From positions 7,440,001 through 7,504,000 of the forward strand of contig NC_064225.1 of assembly GCF_023101765.2 (NCBI RefSeq): a stretch of DNA of 64,000 bases, written 5' to 3'. Under the pieces are notes generated by a model that saw only the letters and a list, made by a program, of their open reading frames with translations, searched no databases and was not told the DNA's origin. The position numbers were made by a program, and so were the translations under genes. Source of the DNA: Spodoptera frugiperda. Its lineage: Eukaryota > Arthropoda > Insecta > Lepidoptera > Noctuidae. This document shows positions 10,141 through 21,379 of the stretch, piece by piece (within the stretch, counting starts at the first letter, position 1; each line of letters starts with the position of its first letter).

Positions 10141-11012
10141 AAATTACCTTTTTTTATTAATTTTTGATTCAAAATTCGAATAGCGGTTACCAGAATACAT
10201 TAACTTACGAAGTTTCAACTGTGTTAACATTTTTCACCACTTATAATGTGATGTTTATGTGATAGGTCAGCCTAGAACCTACCAGGCACAATTTCAAACT
10301 CCGTTCTGTTGAGAAAGAAAAAACTTGTATCACCAGCAGTCGCTTGTACAACCACTCAACGTTGGATACATACATGTACTTATTACAATCTCCGAACTTA
10401 TTTCAATACCAGCTTCTGCCAGCGGCTTCGCTCGAGTTCCCGGGATAAAAAGTAACCCATGCGTTATTTCAGATTATAATCTATCCTTGTACGAATTTAA
10501 TTCAAATTCTTTCAGTAACTTTCGTATAGGTACTAAATACGTAGGTAAACTAAATTCTGACTAACTTTAGGATTCAGTAAAATTTTATAGGTATTAGAAA
10601 AAACTCGGAACATATTTGGGAAATAATAAGCCATTTTTTTTTTCTAAGTTAATTGCAAGAGGTTTAATTGCCCTTGAAGGGAAATCTTTTTGTTATTTCC
10701 ATGGTTTAAAAAATTCATTCTAAATTAAACATCATCAGGTGCCATTTCTTTCTCTTTTTTCTATTCTCTTAAAAACTTTGGCCCACATTATTATGGAGCT
10801 TCTTGCTCGTTCTTCTCCATATGAATCTACACTTTGGAACGAGCAAATAGCTTCACTAGAGGACTGACCGACAGACAGACGTTATTAATATTACTAGTGG
10901 TCGCCTAGTGGTCGAAATTCGACCATATACGATTTAATTTACAATACCACTTAACATACGTTCAAGGATAATTTTTATTTAACGAATTGCTATTAGTTTT
11001 GTAAAATTCAAA
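10141..11012. other. Spacer with retrotransposon remnants, no gene
   Basis: AT-rich. A short LINE-like remnant near 10400-10560 contains CCAGCTTCTGCCAGCGGCTTC and TCCCGGGATAAAAAGTA, a block typical of lepidopteran LINE tails. Nothing coding was seen. Confidence 0.4.
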
Positions 11013-12098
11013 TCTGGGGGCACGGCAGTGCCCCCGCCAAGTCGAGCAAAAAAAAAGCGGCACGGCCGTACCATCCTTTTCTCGAAGCAATTCGGGCCTT
11101 TTTCGACCCCCTATAATTCGGTTGTGGATAAAGCAAGAAACCTGAATCTTCAGTAACTAATCCGGCATTGTATAAACACGGAATATTTAAAATTTCAGTC
11201 AATTTGAACCAGTAGCTTAAGAATGACAACTTGCTAAAGTTTCTAAATTTTGTCACTCACTGACTCACCGATCATCAAAAGTCCAAGGCACTTCTAGCAG
11301 ACTTAGAAGCTTCATATTTGGAATACATATAGAGTTTAGTGTCTTAATCATGGGAAAACTTAAATATTTTGTAATTTCGGTCCAGTTTTCCAAATACACC
11401 AACTGCATCAATAACTTTGTAATCCCATATAAATATATGGGATTACAAAGTTATTTATGCAGTTGGTGGTTGGTGGTGGTTATAAATTTAATAGGTGTAG
11501 ATAGGTACCTACCATATGAGGCAAGGGAGGGGGTATAGGGTGGGTAAGGGTGTGTTTAGCCCATGAAACTGAACAACATTATTACTTGTAAAATGGTCGA
11601 CGTAATGATAAAACAATATATTATAATTTAAATCTGTTATATATAAATTGTTAGCGCGACTAGCCTCCTTACAGACAGACTGGCCTCTATTTTACTCTAT
11701 GACTGACAAGCAAAATCTACAAAAAGAAGTGAGATCCCACGACTTGGACATCGCATGAAAACAAAATGAATATTACAATATTATATTAGATTCTTTAGTC
11801 TCTCGCGCCTCACGCGATTGAAACTCTCGTTCCTGTTGGTCGCTGGCCCGTCGTGCTGTGTAGTGTGATACATACTAATAATCAAATCAAGCGATGTCCA
11901 AGTCGATCTATTTGTTTAAAACGTTAAATATTTTTAATATTGGCATGATAATAACTTATGTAATAACTTAAGACAGAAGGTCCTTCAAGTAGACACTAAA
12001 TAGATTAACCGACTTGGTATTACATGGATCTCACAACTTTTGACGGTAGAAAGACTGAGCTGCGAGACTTGGGTTTTTTACAGGATGTTTTTGATGGG
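11013..12098 (+). mobile_element. Helitron-like/fold-back composite HL1, copy B
   Basis: Same A|TC start, terminal hairpin and internal palindrome as copy A. A stretch unique to this copy separates the 5' half from the fold-back. The left fold-back arm is missing: GATCCCA is joined directly to CGACTTGGACATCGC. The right arm is complete and ends CAGGATGTTTTTGATGGG. Confidence 0.7.
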
Positions 12099-12309
12099 TT
12101 AATATATTCCAGCGCATCATAAATAACCAAACCTCCTTCAATGAGAAACCTCTTTTCATATGAGACGTGAGAATATCATCGCAATGTCTGTCAATTTTGA
12201 CGTTTTGTCAAATACGATACTATGCATGGTAGTGTGTGTAATGTTTTATTTATTAATTTAATATACTTTATAAGCATTATTTTTGAAAAATATTAGCGTT
12301 CTGCACTTC

Positions 12310-13172
12310 TCCTACACATCTATACATAGTATAAAACAAAGTCGCCCATTTTGTCTGTAGTCCCTTCGTATGCATAAAACTTTAAAACTACGCAACGGAT
12401 TTTGATGCGGTTTTCACTAATAGAAAGAGTATTTTCTCCGACAGGTTTTTATATATAATTGAAATACATTGAAACTATATTAGCTGAGTTATAGCGATTT
12501 ATGTCCAAGAAGTCAGAAAAAAAATCTAATTGAAGATTGCATTTGTGCGTGCGCCGCTTATACCGTTGGATACAAGTAAGAACAATGTATAGCAAAAACA
12601 TTGGTCTTTATTAGTTCTACAAAAAAGTCCGCGATGACATATATCCAGCTTTTTTATTTAAGTCACAAAAACTACTTTTCTGTATTAAAAAAACATTTAA
12701 TTCGTTGGGTGATGTTTAACTGGTGATATAACCAATAATACATATATCCTTATCATAATAAGTAAGTTCATCATCACGAGCATTTAATTTAGATTATTTT
12801 TGCAGTTTACAGTGTGTTATTTAGACATATAGTTTAGGAGATATCACGATATTAGTATTGCGGCACGGTACGGGCCGGCCGCGGCGACGGGGGCAGCGTC
12901 CCTATAAATAATATTAAAAAGTAGGTACTACGACTTTGATCTATACATATAAGACAAAAAAATCTGTACATTACTTAAATATTTTTTCCAAAAACTGATA
13001 GGGGGGGCGATCAAAGAAGAGTCACAGAAACCAAAAAACATTTTAATATTTTAAACGCGGTTAAGGGAAAGAGAAGTTATTGTGAATTGAAAATTAGTAT
13101 CCAATATGTGTTGGTGCGTTGACTGTATTTGTCGAAGTAGCGGGATACACGCAAACGAAGTTGCGCGGGTCA
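12310..13172 (+). repeat. Non-LTR (RTE-like) retrotransposon remnant
   Basis: Opens with the block CTACGCAACGGATTTTGATG, continues through AT-rich sequence with a GC-rich patch (about 12860-12900), and closes with AGTTGCGCGGGTCAGCTAGT, a common lepidopteran LINE/RTE 3' end. No open frame remains. Confidence 0.5.
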
Positions 13173-13369
13173 GCTAGTAAACTATAAGTGTACCAAATTT
13201 TATGCTCCTACGTCCGCGCAATTTTCGTAAAAATTGCGGTTGCGGTCCAAAGTTTTTGCATCACGTATTAATATATAGATTATATTTGCTTTGACGTTCA
13301 AAAGTGCCTTCCTGGTCTAATTGAAATAAATAATTTTGACTTTGCCTTTAACTTTGACTTTTGACACAC

Positions 13370-13545
13370 TAGGATTTTTTCCTATGTTGTGAGTGCGTTT
13401 ACAAACATAATGTTACTTGCACATGACAGCTAGGACCACAACAATAATTTGTGAATCATACAAAGTATTGTTCCGAGCGAGAATCGAACCCGCTACACAT
13501 TCTACGGCAGCCTGTTGCCTCACCACCGCGCCAACCATGCATTTA
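13370..13545 (-). repeat. SINE family S2
   Basis: Minus-strand copy: the body with GTGAGTGCGTTTACAAACAT and the B-box-like GGGTTCGATTCTCGC lie in the expected order. It sits downstream of the 346-aa MBF2-like gene. Confidence 0.65.
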
Positions 13546-13821
13546 AATACTACTGTTGATAAGTCATGGCTGCTGTAGTTGTGAAATCTCTAACAAATAT
13601 TATCATTTCTAAAATAATGGCACAGTAAGCATGACCAACCAATCCAGTTAAATCTTCGCTTCGCTGTCCTGACAGTAAGCGGGTTGGTGGCCAAAAGCAG
13701 ACTTATCAAAGGAAAAAAATTACCCCGTACAGGTAAGTTCCAGCCAAAACCAATGAGTAGAAGGAATTGAATATGAACACTTCTTAGGGTAAAATAAAGT
13801 CATAAAATATTTATAAATTAT

Positions 13822-13832
13822 TTTATTTTATT
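13822..13832 (-). terminator. Poly(A) signals of the 346-aa MBF2-like gene
   Basis: Two overlapping AATAAA hexamers on the minus strand, about 95-100 bp beyond the stop codon, next to the conserved 3' block GGCAAACACTGTAAGTTGG that the paralogue also has. Confidence 0.6.
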
Positions 13833-13924
13833 ACTTAAATGGCAAACACTGTAAGTTGGAGCACTTCCAGCTATAAATACTTAAACATAATACTTAATGG
13901 TAAATATCACATGTTAAGTAACGC

Positions 13925-14965
13925 TTAATGAACGTACGGTAAGGGTACCGCGTGGTGCGCATGCGCGGGGTGACCTTTGATGTTCTGCTCCAACTGTTGT
14001 GTCGCCTGCACGTCTTGAGGGAGTTTTGACGACTCAGTGGTCAGCTTAGTAGTGGGAACCTCACTGCTGGCTGATTCCGTGCTGGAGACAGGCTCCTCGT
14101 TCTTGAGAGTAGTGCTTGAAGCATCAGCTTTAGGAGTAGTGACCTCATCTACCTTCAGCACTTGAGGGACTTGTCCGTCTTTGTCATTCTCCGGCTTGAT
14201 GGGGAGAACCTCAACTTTCTGGGTGTCGTCAGATTTCTGTGAGGCGTTGTTGTTGAAGATAGCGTCCAGTGCTTGCTTGAGGCTGGGGTCCATGTCCTTC
14301 ATCACGGTTTGGTCGTGGTGTTCCTTGTCCTGCTCGTCTTCAGCTGCTACAACTGCCGGCTCAGTGGGTGTAGGGATGGTGGTCTGGCCCTTGACATCCT
14401 TAGGCTGTTGCTCCTGAGTGTCGCGGCTCGGTCTAGGCTGTTCCTGGCCCTCAACAGCTGGCGTCACTTTGGCCTGGCCATCCTTGTGTGCTTCGGTAGT
14501 GCTGGGGGTCGACACTGGGCCTCCAATCATGAGGTCACCATCGTTCTTAGGTTCCTGGGGTTTGATCACATCCTTTGTAACCGGCACTTTGGTATCAGCT
14601 CCAACAGGCACTGGGTGTTGCGGGAACTGCGCGGCTCCTTCACTCGCGTACACTTTCACGGTGAAGTCGAATCCTCTGAACACTGTGGGGCTCTTCAGCT
14701 CGATGGTGACGTCATTGTGTCCTACTCCTCCGTCCACTACTTTGGCTTCTCCGTCCTTCTCAGGCCTGTTGTCAATGACAACTACTCGGCTGATGAGGCC
14801 GTCGTCAGTAGCGTTCACGGTGAGGTTCTGCACTTGTTTCCATATAGCAGGGCTGGCGGTGACATTCTTGTCGAATATTAATCGCCCGCCCTCTCTGCCC
14901 ACGCTGAGGTCCGCGGCCGCAGCCACGGCCACCAAACCGAACAATGCGACTACTTTGGTGTACAT
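13925..14965 (-). CDS. MBF2/REPAT-like secreted protein with long acidic tail, 346 aa
   Basis: Same-strand paralogue of the 184-aa gene about 6 kb away. The signal peptide (1-18) and MBF2 domain (19 to about 108) differ from it at only two residues. The tail, however, is about 220 residues long, against roughly 70, and is rich in T, P, E, D, Q and K. It includes MKDMDPSLKQALDAIFNNN near the middle and ends with a His-rich stretch (HPAHAHHAVPLPYVH). MBF2 proteins are usually only a little over 100 residues, so the tail is a large extra. The tail has no cysteines and looks disordered. A TATATAAG box lies at 15011-15018. Secretion and a role in gut or immune response are inferred from the family. 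Confidence 0.88.
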   Translation of the reverse strand: MYTKVVALFGLVAVAAAADLSVGREGGRLIFDKNVTASPAIWKQVQNLTVNATDDGLISRVVVIDNRPEKDGEAKVVDGGVGHNDVTIELKSPTVFRGFDFTVKVYASEGAAQFPQHPVPVGADTKVPVTKDVIKPQEPKNDGDLMIGGPVSTPSTTEAHKDGQAKVTPAVEGQEQPRPSRDTQEQQPKDVKGQTTIPTPTEPAVVAAEDEQDKEHHDQTVMKDMDPSLKQALDAIFNNNASQKSDDTQKVEVLPIKPENDKDGQVPQVLKVDEVTTPKADASSTTLKNEEPVSSTESASSEVPTTKLTTESSKLPQDVQATQQLEQNIKGHPAHAHHAVPLPYVH

Positions 14966-15010
14966 CTTCGGATGTTTACAAACGACTGACGAAGATGACG
15001 GGTGTCGAAG

Positions 15011-15018
15011 CTTATATA
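15011..15018 (-). promoter_or_regulatory. TATA box of the 346-aa MBF2-like gene
   Basis: TATATAAG on the minus strand, about 46-53 bp before the ATG. The surrounding 60 bp resemble the promoter of the paralogue, but less closely than the coding 5' ends do. Confidence 0.6.
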
Positions 15019-17289
15019 GGGCAGCGGTTTGAGGAAAACATTAAAACGTAAGTCACCTGCCTGAGTAGTAATATTTTTTTATTAACATATATTAAAATCT
15101 TCCTACAGGAAAATACGGCGTGATAGAGTACAGTCAATGCCGTCGGTATGAGCACACACTGGCTGTTACGTCGGCACACGGTGACTCAGGAAGATGTCAT
15201 TCAACACTGTCTTTGTTTGAAGTGTATGAATGAACTTATTTACACGCTTGTTAACAATATCACCATAACTTCATGCCTGTGATTCCTCAAGAAGGTAGTC
15301 AGACTTGTATAATAGACCTACTTCACGTTTATCGTCGCTTAGATAAAGTAAATGCTAGCTGACTCAACGATTAATAAACTCTAACAATAGTATAATTTAA
15401 TCCTTTAGCCTGTTTATTATGAAGAAAGGAGATCGAAATTCCAATAATTATTTGCCAATATCCAACCACTTGACAATGGCTTACCTTAAACGAAACAATC
15501 TTGATAAGCAAATGAATCTATAGGAAACAGGAACACCTAGCACGCATATCATAATTAATATTCACCGTGTAATTGGACAATTATTTCCCCACGCTATAGT
15601 AGGCACATTGATCTAGTTTCGCACACAAGGTGAGTAAGTAGATTACGTATATGGACCACGACAGGTTTACCGGGTTTTATACCGAAGGGAAAACCGGTTG
15701 TATTTGAAACATGCTAATGTTATCGTAAATACCCCTTTCCAACATAATGGGGCATTTCTTGAGGTATTATAAATGTAAAGATAAAAACCTAAAACCCTGT
15801 CATGAGGAGAAATGGACTTGAACATATCTAGCTAATGAGACTAAACTAGGTAATTGTTTAGTAGTAGGTTCAAGGTTATATAGAAATTTCACCATCAGAT
15901 CAGCTAGGCTGTTCTGTATCTTTCAAGTGAATGATCGAACCGATCTTCATCGCGGTCCGCCATGTAAGAATAATTTGAACTAATAACGGGCGAGAATACG
16001 ATCGAGCTTACTTCGTAATGACATTTGAAGAATAGCCTTTTTGAGAGGTGAAAATCATCCTATGATTTCTCCCGCCTTGGCTAAGGCGAGAGGGAGTATC
16101 AGACTTTTACTGACTAAAAACCATCCAGTTTCTACTCCTCCTTTTTCAGCCAGAGCGCAGTTAACCATGGTATACTTAGTATTGTATGGTCATCCAATCT
16201 ACAAATAATTGCCAAATTCCTTTAAATTAATGTTTTGGCTATGTACCTATTTGGTTTAGTAGCCGTAAGGCAAACCACCTGAAATTATTCAGACTGTATG
16301 GAGACTGGACTTGACTACCCTTTGAACTTTGTGAATGAATAATAGGAAATGTTTACGTGTGAGTCAACTTAAACCGTATAGCAATTATCAAGTGAGTAAT
16401 ATTTATTCTGTAAAAGTAACATTTCTATACCTACATTCGTATTTTCAAAGCAAACAGCAAATAATTGGAATTAGATAACGAATATCCAATTTCAGAAAGA
16501 ACAAAACACAATATGTTTTGTCCCTGTTTGTTTGCTTGTTACCATTTTTTATGGAATAAGGGGAAAGCGAGCAGACGGTTCACCTGATGGTAAGCGATCA
16601 GCGCCGCACATGGACACCCGCAACACCAGAGGAGTCGCAGCTGCATCGTATGGTTTATTATACCTACACAACCAATAGTCTTGAAATTCTGCATACTTAG
16701 ATATTAGTAGATATGCACTTGATGTCTTTTAAAGCCACCGTGGTTAAAGCGATGTAAAAAGTCTAGTTCTTCTCATAACTTTTACAATAAAACTAGACTT
16801 CCAATCTAAACTGAAATGAGATCATTCTACTCGTCTAGAAAACCTGACGTACGAGGCAAACGTCACAACTTCCTCCTTCACCGAGACCGAGGGAAGTCTT
16901 TGTCTTCTCAGCTCTCAAGGCGACATGACGCACGCTTGCGTAGAACTAACAACGTACTCATAACAACATGGACTTGTACGACGTGACCCACCCACTATAA
17001 GTCCCTAATTAATCTTTTGGGATAAACCCAGTTTAAACCACGCTCCTATCATTAATGGAAAAACACCAACGACCGCTGACCATTTTAGTGTTTAGTGCGT
17101 AAGAGACATCTTTTCTAGTCGTTGCATTCATGAGTAAGACATTGCAATTGTTATATGGGAATAGAAGCCACAGATAAAACCATAGGGTTCCTGTATTTTT
17201 CATGGTAATGTAGCGGTTCTTATTTGTTTATGGAATAGAAGGCAAACGAGCAGACAGATCGCTGTAGCTCAAAATTTAAAATTCCTATC

Positions 17290-17610
17290 CTTTTTCCAAC
17301 TTGGATGTGCTATGCTGTGGATGCGTTTGGCCTTTACCAATCATATCACATAGCTTAGCATTGGTAGAAACGGACTCAGCTACGATATGTTTTTTATATG
17401 GAAAGATGCGTGCTATGGATGGCTTCCCTACGATCTATACATCACATACTCGAGCTGCGCATCTTCCTCGCACAGCTACTTTGTGGCAGCGCATCTTCAT
17501 AGCACATCTTACTCGCACAGCTACATAGCTTAGTATCACTTACATAGTTTCACAGCTTAGCTATTACATCTTCATAGCATAGCTACATAACATATCTCTG
17601 ATGGAAAGGT
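17290..17610. mobile_element. Hairpin-rich MITE (CATAGC family), copy 2
   Basis: Shares GCTGTGGATGCGTTTGGC, AGATGCGTGCTATGGATG and the final CATAGCTACATAACATATC with the copy at 8385-8690. Inside, CACAGCTAC and CATAGC units are duplicated. Confidence 0.6.
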
Positions 17611-18152
17611 ACCCGAAGGTAATGCTTGCTAATTCTCTATTGGACAAAAACTTCTGTAGGTGAATGAACTCTGCAATTATCAATTACTTACCTAATCATC
17701 CGTACATGTGGATTATAATAATAATTATAGCTACCTAACCTGTCCGTTCTTATGAACTCTCCATTTAAGTTTTTTTTGTTATCTGCGGGCAACGTTCTCG
17801 GTATTCCCATAAAAAAACAAATTGAAACTGTCGAGTTTTGTTTTATTTTGCTCATTTAACTTTGCTACATGCTACCTACCAGTCCGCCAGTTAGGAGTTG
17901 GGACCAAAAATGATAGTGTATTGAATCTTGAGGAAAATATTTGTAAAATCTCTCAGCCACCCAAAACGTGACAATGTATACACGTTTTAGTCATATTCGT
18001 GATGACCTAGAATGTAGCTCCTAGATGAACACAATTATACTTAAGACCAAAGACATACATACATACATAACCTGTCTCCCATGGGGGTAGGCAGAGCCAA
18101 TGGAACGCCAATTGCTAAAGGTACTTTTAGATTAAGACCAACTTCGAAGTGT

Positions 18153-18298
18153 CTGTACCCTTATAGTACCTAATCGAACGAGAGCGCGTTCGGTGCTCTG
18201 ATTGACCGGCTCGAATAAACCAACCAATCAGAGCGCCGCCGTACGCGCTTTCGATTCGATTACTTTAAACGTAAAGCAAACTCGTACTAAGGGTACTG
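18153..18298. mobile_element. AGTACCC hairpin MITE, copy 1
   Basis: Right end reads CTCGTACTAAGGGTACTG. The left end is a degraded version of its reverse complement. The middle has the paired CTCTGATTG and CAATCAGAG blocks found in all copies of the family. Confidence 0.7.
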
Positions 18299-18686
18299 AT
18301 TTAAGGATTATCTCCAACTAAGACCCAAATATAAGGGAGCGGGACGGAACTACAAAACCATATTTTAAAGAACAAAGCACCATATTTTACCATCGACTGT
18401 ACATTACTGGGTACATATACTACGTGACAGTTATCAACAAGTGAATCTGTGTGACGAGCACAGAATCACAATCACATCTACGTGTCGATCTTAAACCGAG
18501 TATTTCCGACGGAGTAGGCACGTACGCTAAGTAAGTACGCAAGAGATGACGAATTCATTGAAATCAGCGACACACTGTCCAGTGTAGGAAGTTTTGGTAA
18601 TGATTACGACAAAATTCGGTTGTGAAGTCTAAAATTTATTTCATATGCAATGCAACGTTACGCCTTTTATTCCCATATGGGAATAA

Positions 18687-18858
18687 TGTCGCTATACAAT
18701 GTACACCCACTTCTCACAAATTGTGTCATAAGTTCTATTTAATAGAGGGTGAGCCTATTACCAAATACTGGGCTCAATTCTAGACTCCATGCTGCTACTG
18801 AAAATTTTTCGAAAGACCGAAAAATGCCCAGTAATAGGATTTTGCCCGACCCAGGAAG
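18687..18858 (-). repeat. SINE family S1
   Basis: Minus-strand copy with the body and part of the tRNA-like head. The 3' terminal block of the family, with TATACAATGTACACCCACTT, is present at its left. Confidence 0.6.
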
Positions 18859-19242
18859 TTAAGTCTATCTTTGTCAAGACTTAGGTATAGACGGCTCAAA
18901 TACACTACCATAAAATGAAAAACAAGAATTGATAGAAGTTCACGTGAACATTACATTTCAATAAATCTAGTATGTTTCACCGTAGTTATTTCCCAAACAT
19001 CGGGTGACTAAAGTTAGGTCAATACCTACTTAGTAAATTACTCGAAGGTACCGGACAATATCAAAACAATACAATAGGTGCAGTCAATTGACTCCTGATT
19101 ACGTTTCCCTATGACGTCAGCATTGAAAGTCATGCAATGTAAACAAACCGTCAGAACACAACGTTTTGCGTAGTACGATGAATCAGTACGGGAATGTTAG
19201 TACCTAAAGTTTAGCTTTAAAAGTGAAATATTTTCGCGGTAG

Positions 19243-19556
19243 ACACTCCGGGCGTCGGGGATCGCGAGTCGATCACCGGCCACCGTAAGTGCGGGTCTGT
19301 GAAGCGAGCAGTGTAGCTCGTAGCCTGACCAGATCCAGAGAATATCGACACCGTTTCAAAGAGCCATCAGACCACTACAGATGTGGCCCAGTAGGGCTGA
19401 TGCCGACCCGGAGCTGCGGATTGGCTAGTGAGTTACCGGGGCTCCGGCTCAAAGAGCAGGAATAGGAACGAAGTGATATTTAGTCAGTAACAGACGACAC
19501 TTCCTCTCGTCTCACTATAGGCAGGAAAAGATTCTGGAAGATTTTCCCCTTAAAAA
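19243..19556 (+). mobile_element. R1-like LINE 3' fragment
   Basis: Starts at GACACTCCGGGCGTCGGGGA, within the last codons of the LINE ORF, and follows the 3' UTR to GATTTTCCCCTTAAAAAAAG. Diverged from the copy at 60.6 kb. Confidence 0.75.
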
Positions 19557-19652
19557 AAGTGAAATTATTTTATTTTAATCCCTAGCTTTTGCGCGCGACT
19601 TTATCCACGTGGAATGACGTCCACAAATTTTTGTGGTGTGGTGTCAAATCTA

Positions 19653-20699
19653 TCCCATCAAAAACATCCTGTAAAAAACCCAAGTCTCGCAGCTCAGTCT
19701 TTCTACCGTCAAAAGTTGTGAGATCCATGTAATACCAAGTCGGTTAATCTATTTAGTGTCTACTTGAAGGACCTTCTGTCTTAAGTTATTACATAAGTTA
19801 TTATCATGCCAATATTAAAAATATTTAACGTTTTAAACAAATAGATCGACTTGGACATCGCTTGATTTGATTATTAGTATGTATCACACTACACAGCACG
19901 ACGGGCCAGCGACCAACAGGAACGAGAGTTTCAATCGCGTGAGGCGCGAGAGACTAAAGAATCTAATATAATATTGTAATATTCATTTTGTTTTCATGCG
20001 ATGTCCAAGTCCATCTATTTGTTTAAAACGTTAAATATTTTTAATATTGGCATGATAATAACTTATGTAATAACTTAAGACAGAAGGTCCTTCAAGTAGA
20101 CACTAAATAGATTAACCGACTTGGTATTACATGGATCTCACAACTTTTGACGGTAGAAAGACTGAGCTGCGAGACTTGGGTTTTTTACAGGATGTTTTTG
20201 ATGGGATCTCACTTCTTTTTGTAGAGTTAAATTTATAACCACCACCAACCACCAACTGCATAAATAACTTTGTAATCCCATATATTTATATGGGATTACA
20301 AAGTTATTGATGCAGTTGGTGTATTTGGAAAACTGGACCGAAATTACAAAATATTTAAGTTTTCCCATGATTAAGACACTAAACTCTATATGTATTCCAA
20401 ATATGAAGCTTCTAAGTCTGCTAGAAGTGCCTTGGACTTTTGATGATCGGTGAGTCAGTGAGTGACAAAATTTAGAAACTTTAACAAGTTGTCATTCTTA
20501 AACTACTGGTTCAAATTGACTGAAATTTTAAATATTCCGTGTTTATACAATGCCGGATTAGTTACTGAAGATTCAGGTTTCTTGCTTTATCCACAACCGA
20601 ATTATAGGGGGTCGAAAAAGGCCCGAATTGCTTCGAGAAAAGGATGGTACGGCCGTGCCGTTTTTTGCTCGACTTCAAGGGCACTGCCGTGCCCCCAGA
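19653..20699 (-). mobile_element. Helitron-like/fold-back composite HL1, copy C
   Basis: Most complete copy of the fold-back part: both arms (about 19653-19855 and 20000-20210) are present, in inverted order around the GTTTCAATCGCGTGAGGC core. The Helitron-like 5' end is at the right (GCCCCCAGA|T at 20699). A deletion joins the internal GGTTATAAATTTAA block to CTACAAAAAGAAGTGAG compared with copies A and D. Confidence 0.75.
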
Positions 20700-20859
20700 T
20701 AAATTGTGTTTCTGAGTCTGAGCTGGGCGTGATGTGCATGTGAAATTATGTGTTTGTAAACTATCATGACTCAGAATAAAAACCGCAGTGGCGGGTTTAT
20801 ATAATCAATATTTATAGATCTATCTATAGGTAATTCTTATCATCATCTTTGAATTATCT

Positions 20860-21160
20860 ACACAATAATTTTCAAGTGTGGGAAAGCCACGAATGGGCTG
20901 GCTCGACCGGAGTGATACCACGCCTCACAGACACAAACTGACGTGAAACAACGCTTGCTATGCGTTTCGTTGTATAAGTGAGGTTACCGGTGGCCCTTTT
21001 CTAATGTTCCCAATTCCCGATTCCCCAACAACCCTTAAGTTCCTAACCCCCAAAAGGCCGGCAACGCACTTGTAACGCCTCTGGTGTTTCGGGTGTCTAT
21101 CGGTAGCGGCGATTGCTTGCCATCAGGTGATCCGCCTGCTCGTTTACCGGCTTATAACAT
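20860..21160 (-). repeat. Dispersed repeat family S3
   Basis: Carries the family marks in reverse: CGCTTGCTATGCGTTTCGTT, GGCCGGCAACGCACTTG and CATCAGGTGATCCGCCTGCT. Other pieces lie at about 16550-16650, 26995-27075, 27625-27860, 28790-28980, 36335-36545, 36570-36690, 41170-41290, 42665-42855 and 49375-49625. Confidence 0.6.
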
Positions 21161-21226
21161 AAAACAAACACACAACTATCTTAATTTTACTATAATTAAA
21201 TAAAACACATTTATGAACTACTACAA

Positions 21227-21232
21227 TTTATT
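21227..21232 (-). terminator. Poly(A) signal of the CFAP53-like gene
   Basis: AATAAA on the minus strand about 150 bp past the TAA at 21380-21382, a normal distance for an insect gene. Confidence 0.6.
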
Positions 21233-21379
21233 TCTACACAAAAAATATACAAACATGTATGTATGTGGTTATCAAATCAACATTTTTAATACATCATTCA
21301 AAGGTCCAGGTTCACCATTGTCTAAAATTCAAGGGTTTTTAGCACCCTTCATCGGACTAACCGCCTTATTACCTGTGTC

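Larger units (their letters stand above)
15050..18680. other. Gene-poor spacer
   Basis: No exon recognised. Repeats seen are a minus-strand R1-like LINE tail (about 16041-16155), a piece of dispersed family S3 (about 16550-16650, CACCTGATGGTAAGCGATCA), the second CATAGC MITE (17290-17610) and the first AGTACCC MITE (18153-18298). The rest is AT-rich single-copy-looking sequence that may hold regulatory DNA for the MBF2-like genes. Confidence 0.45.
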
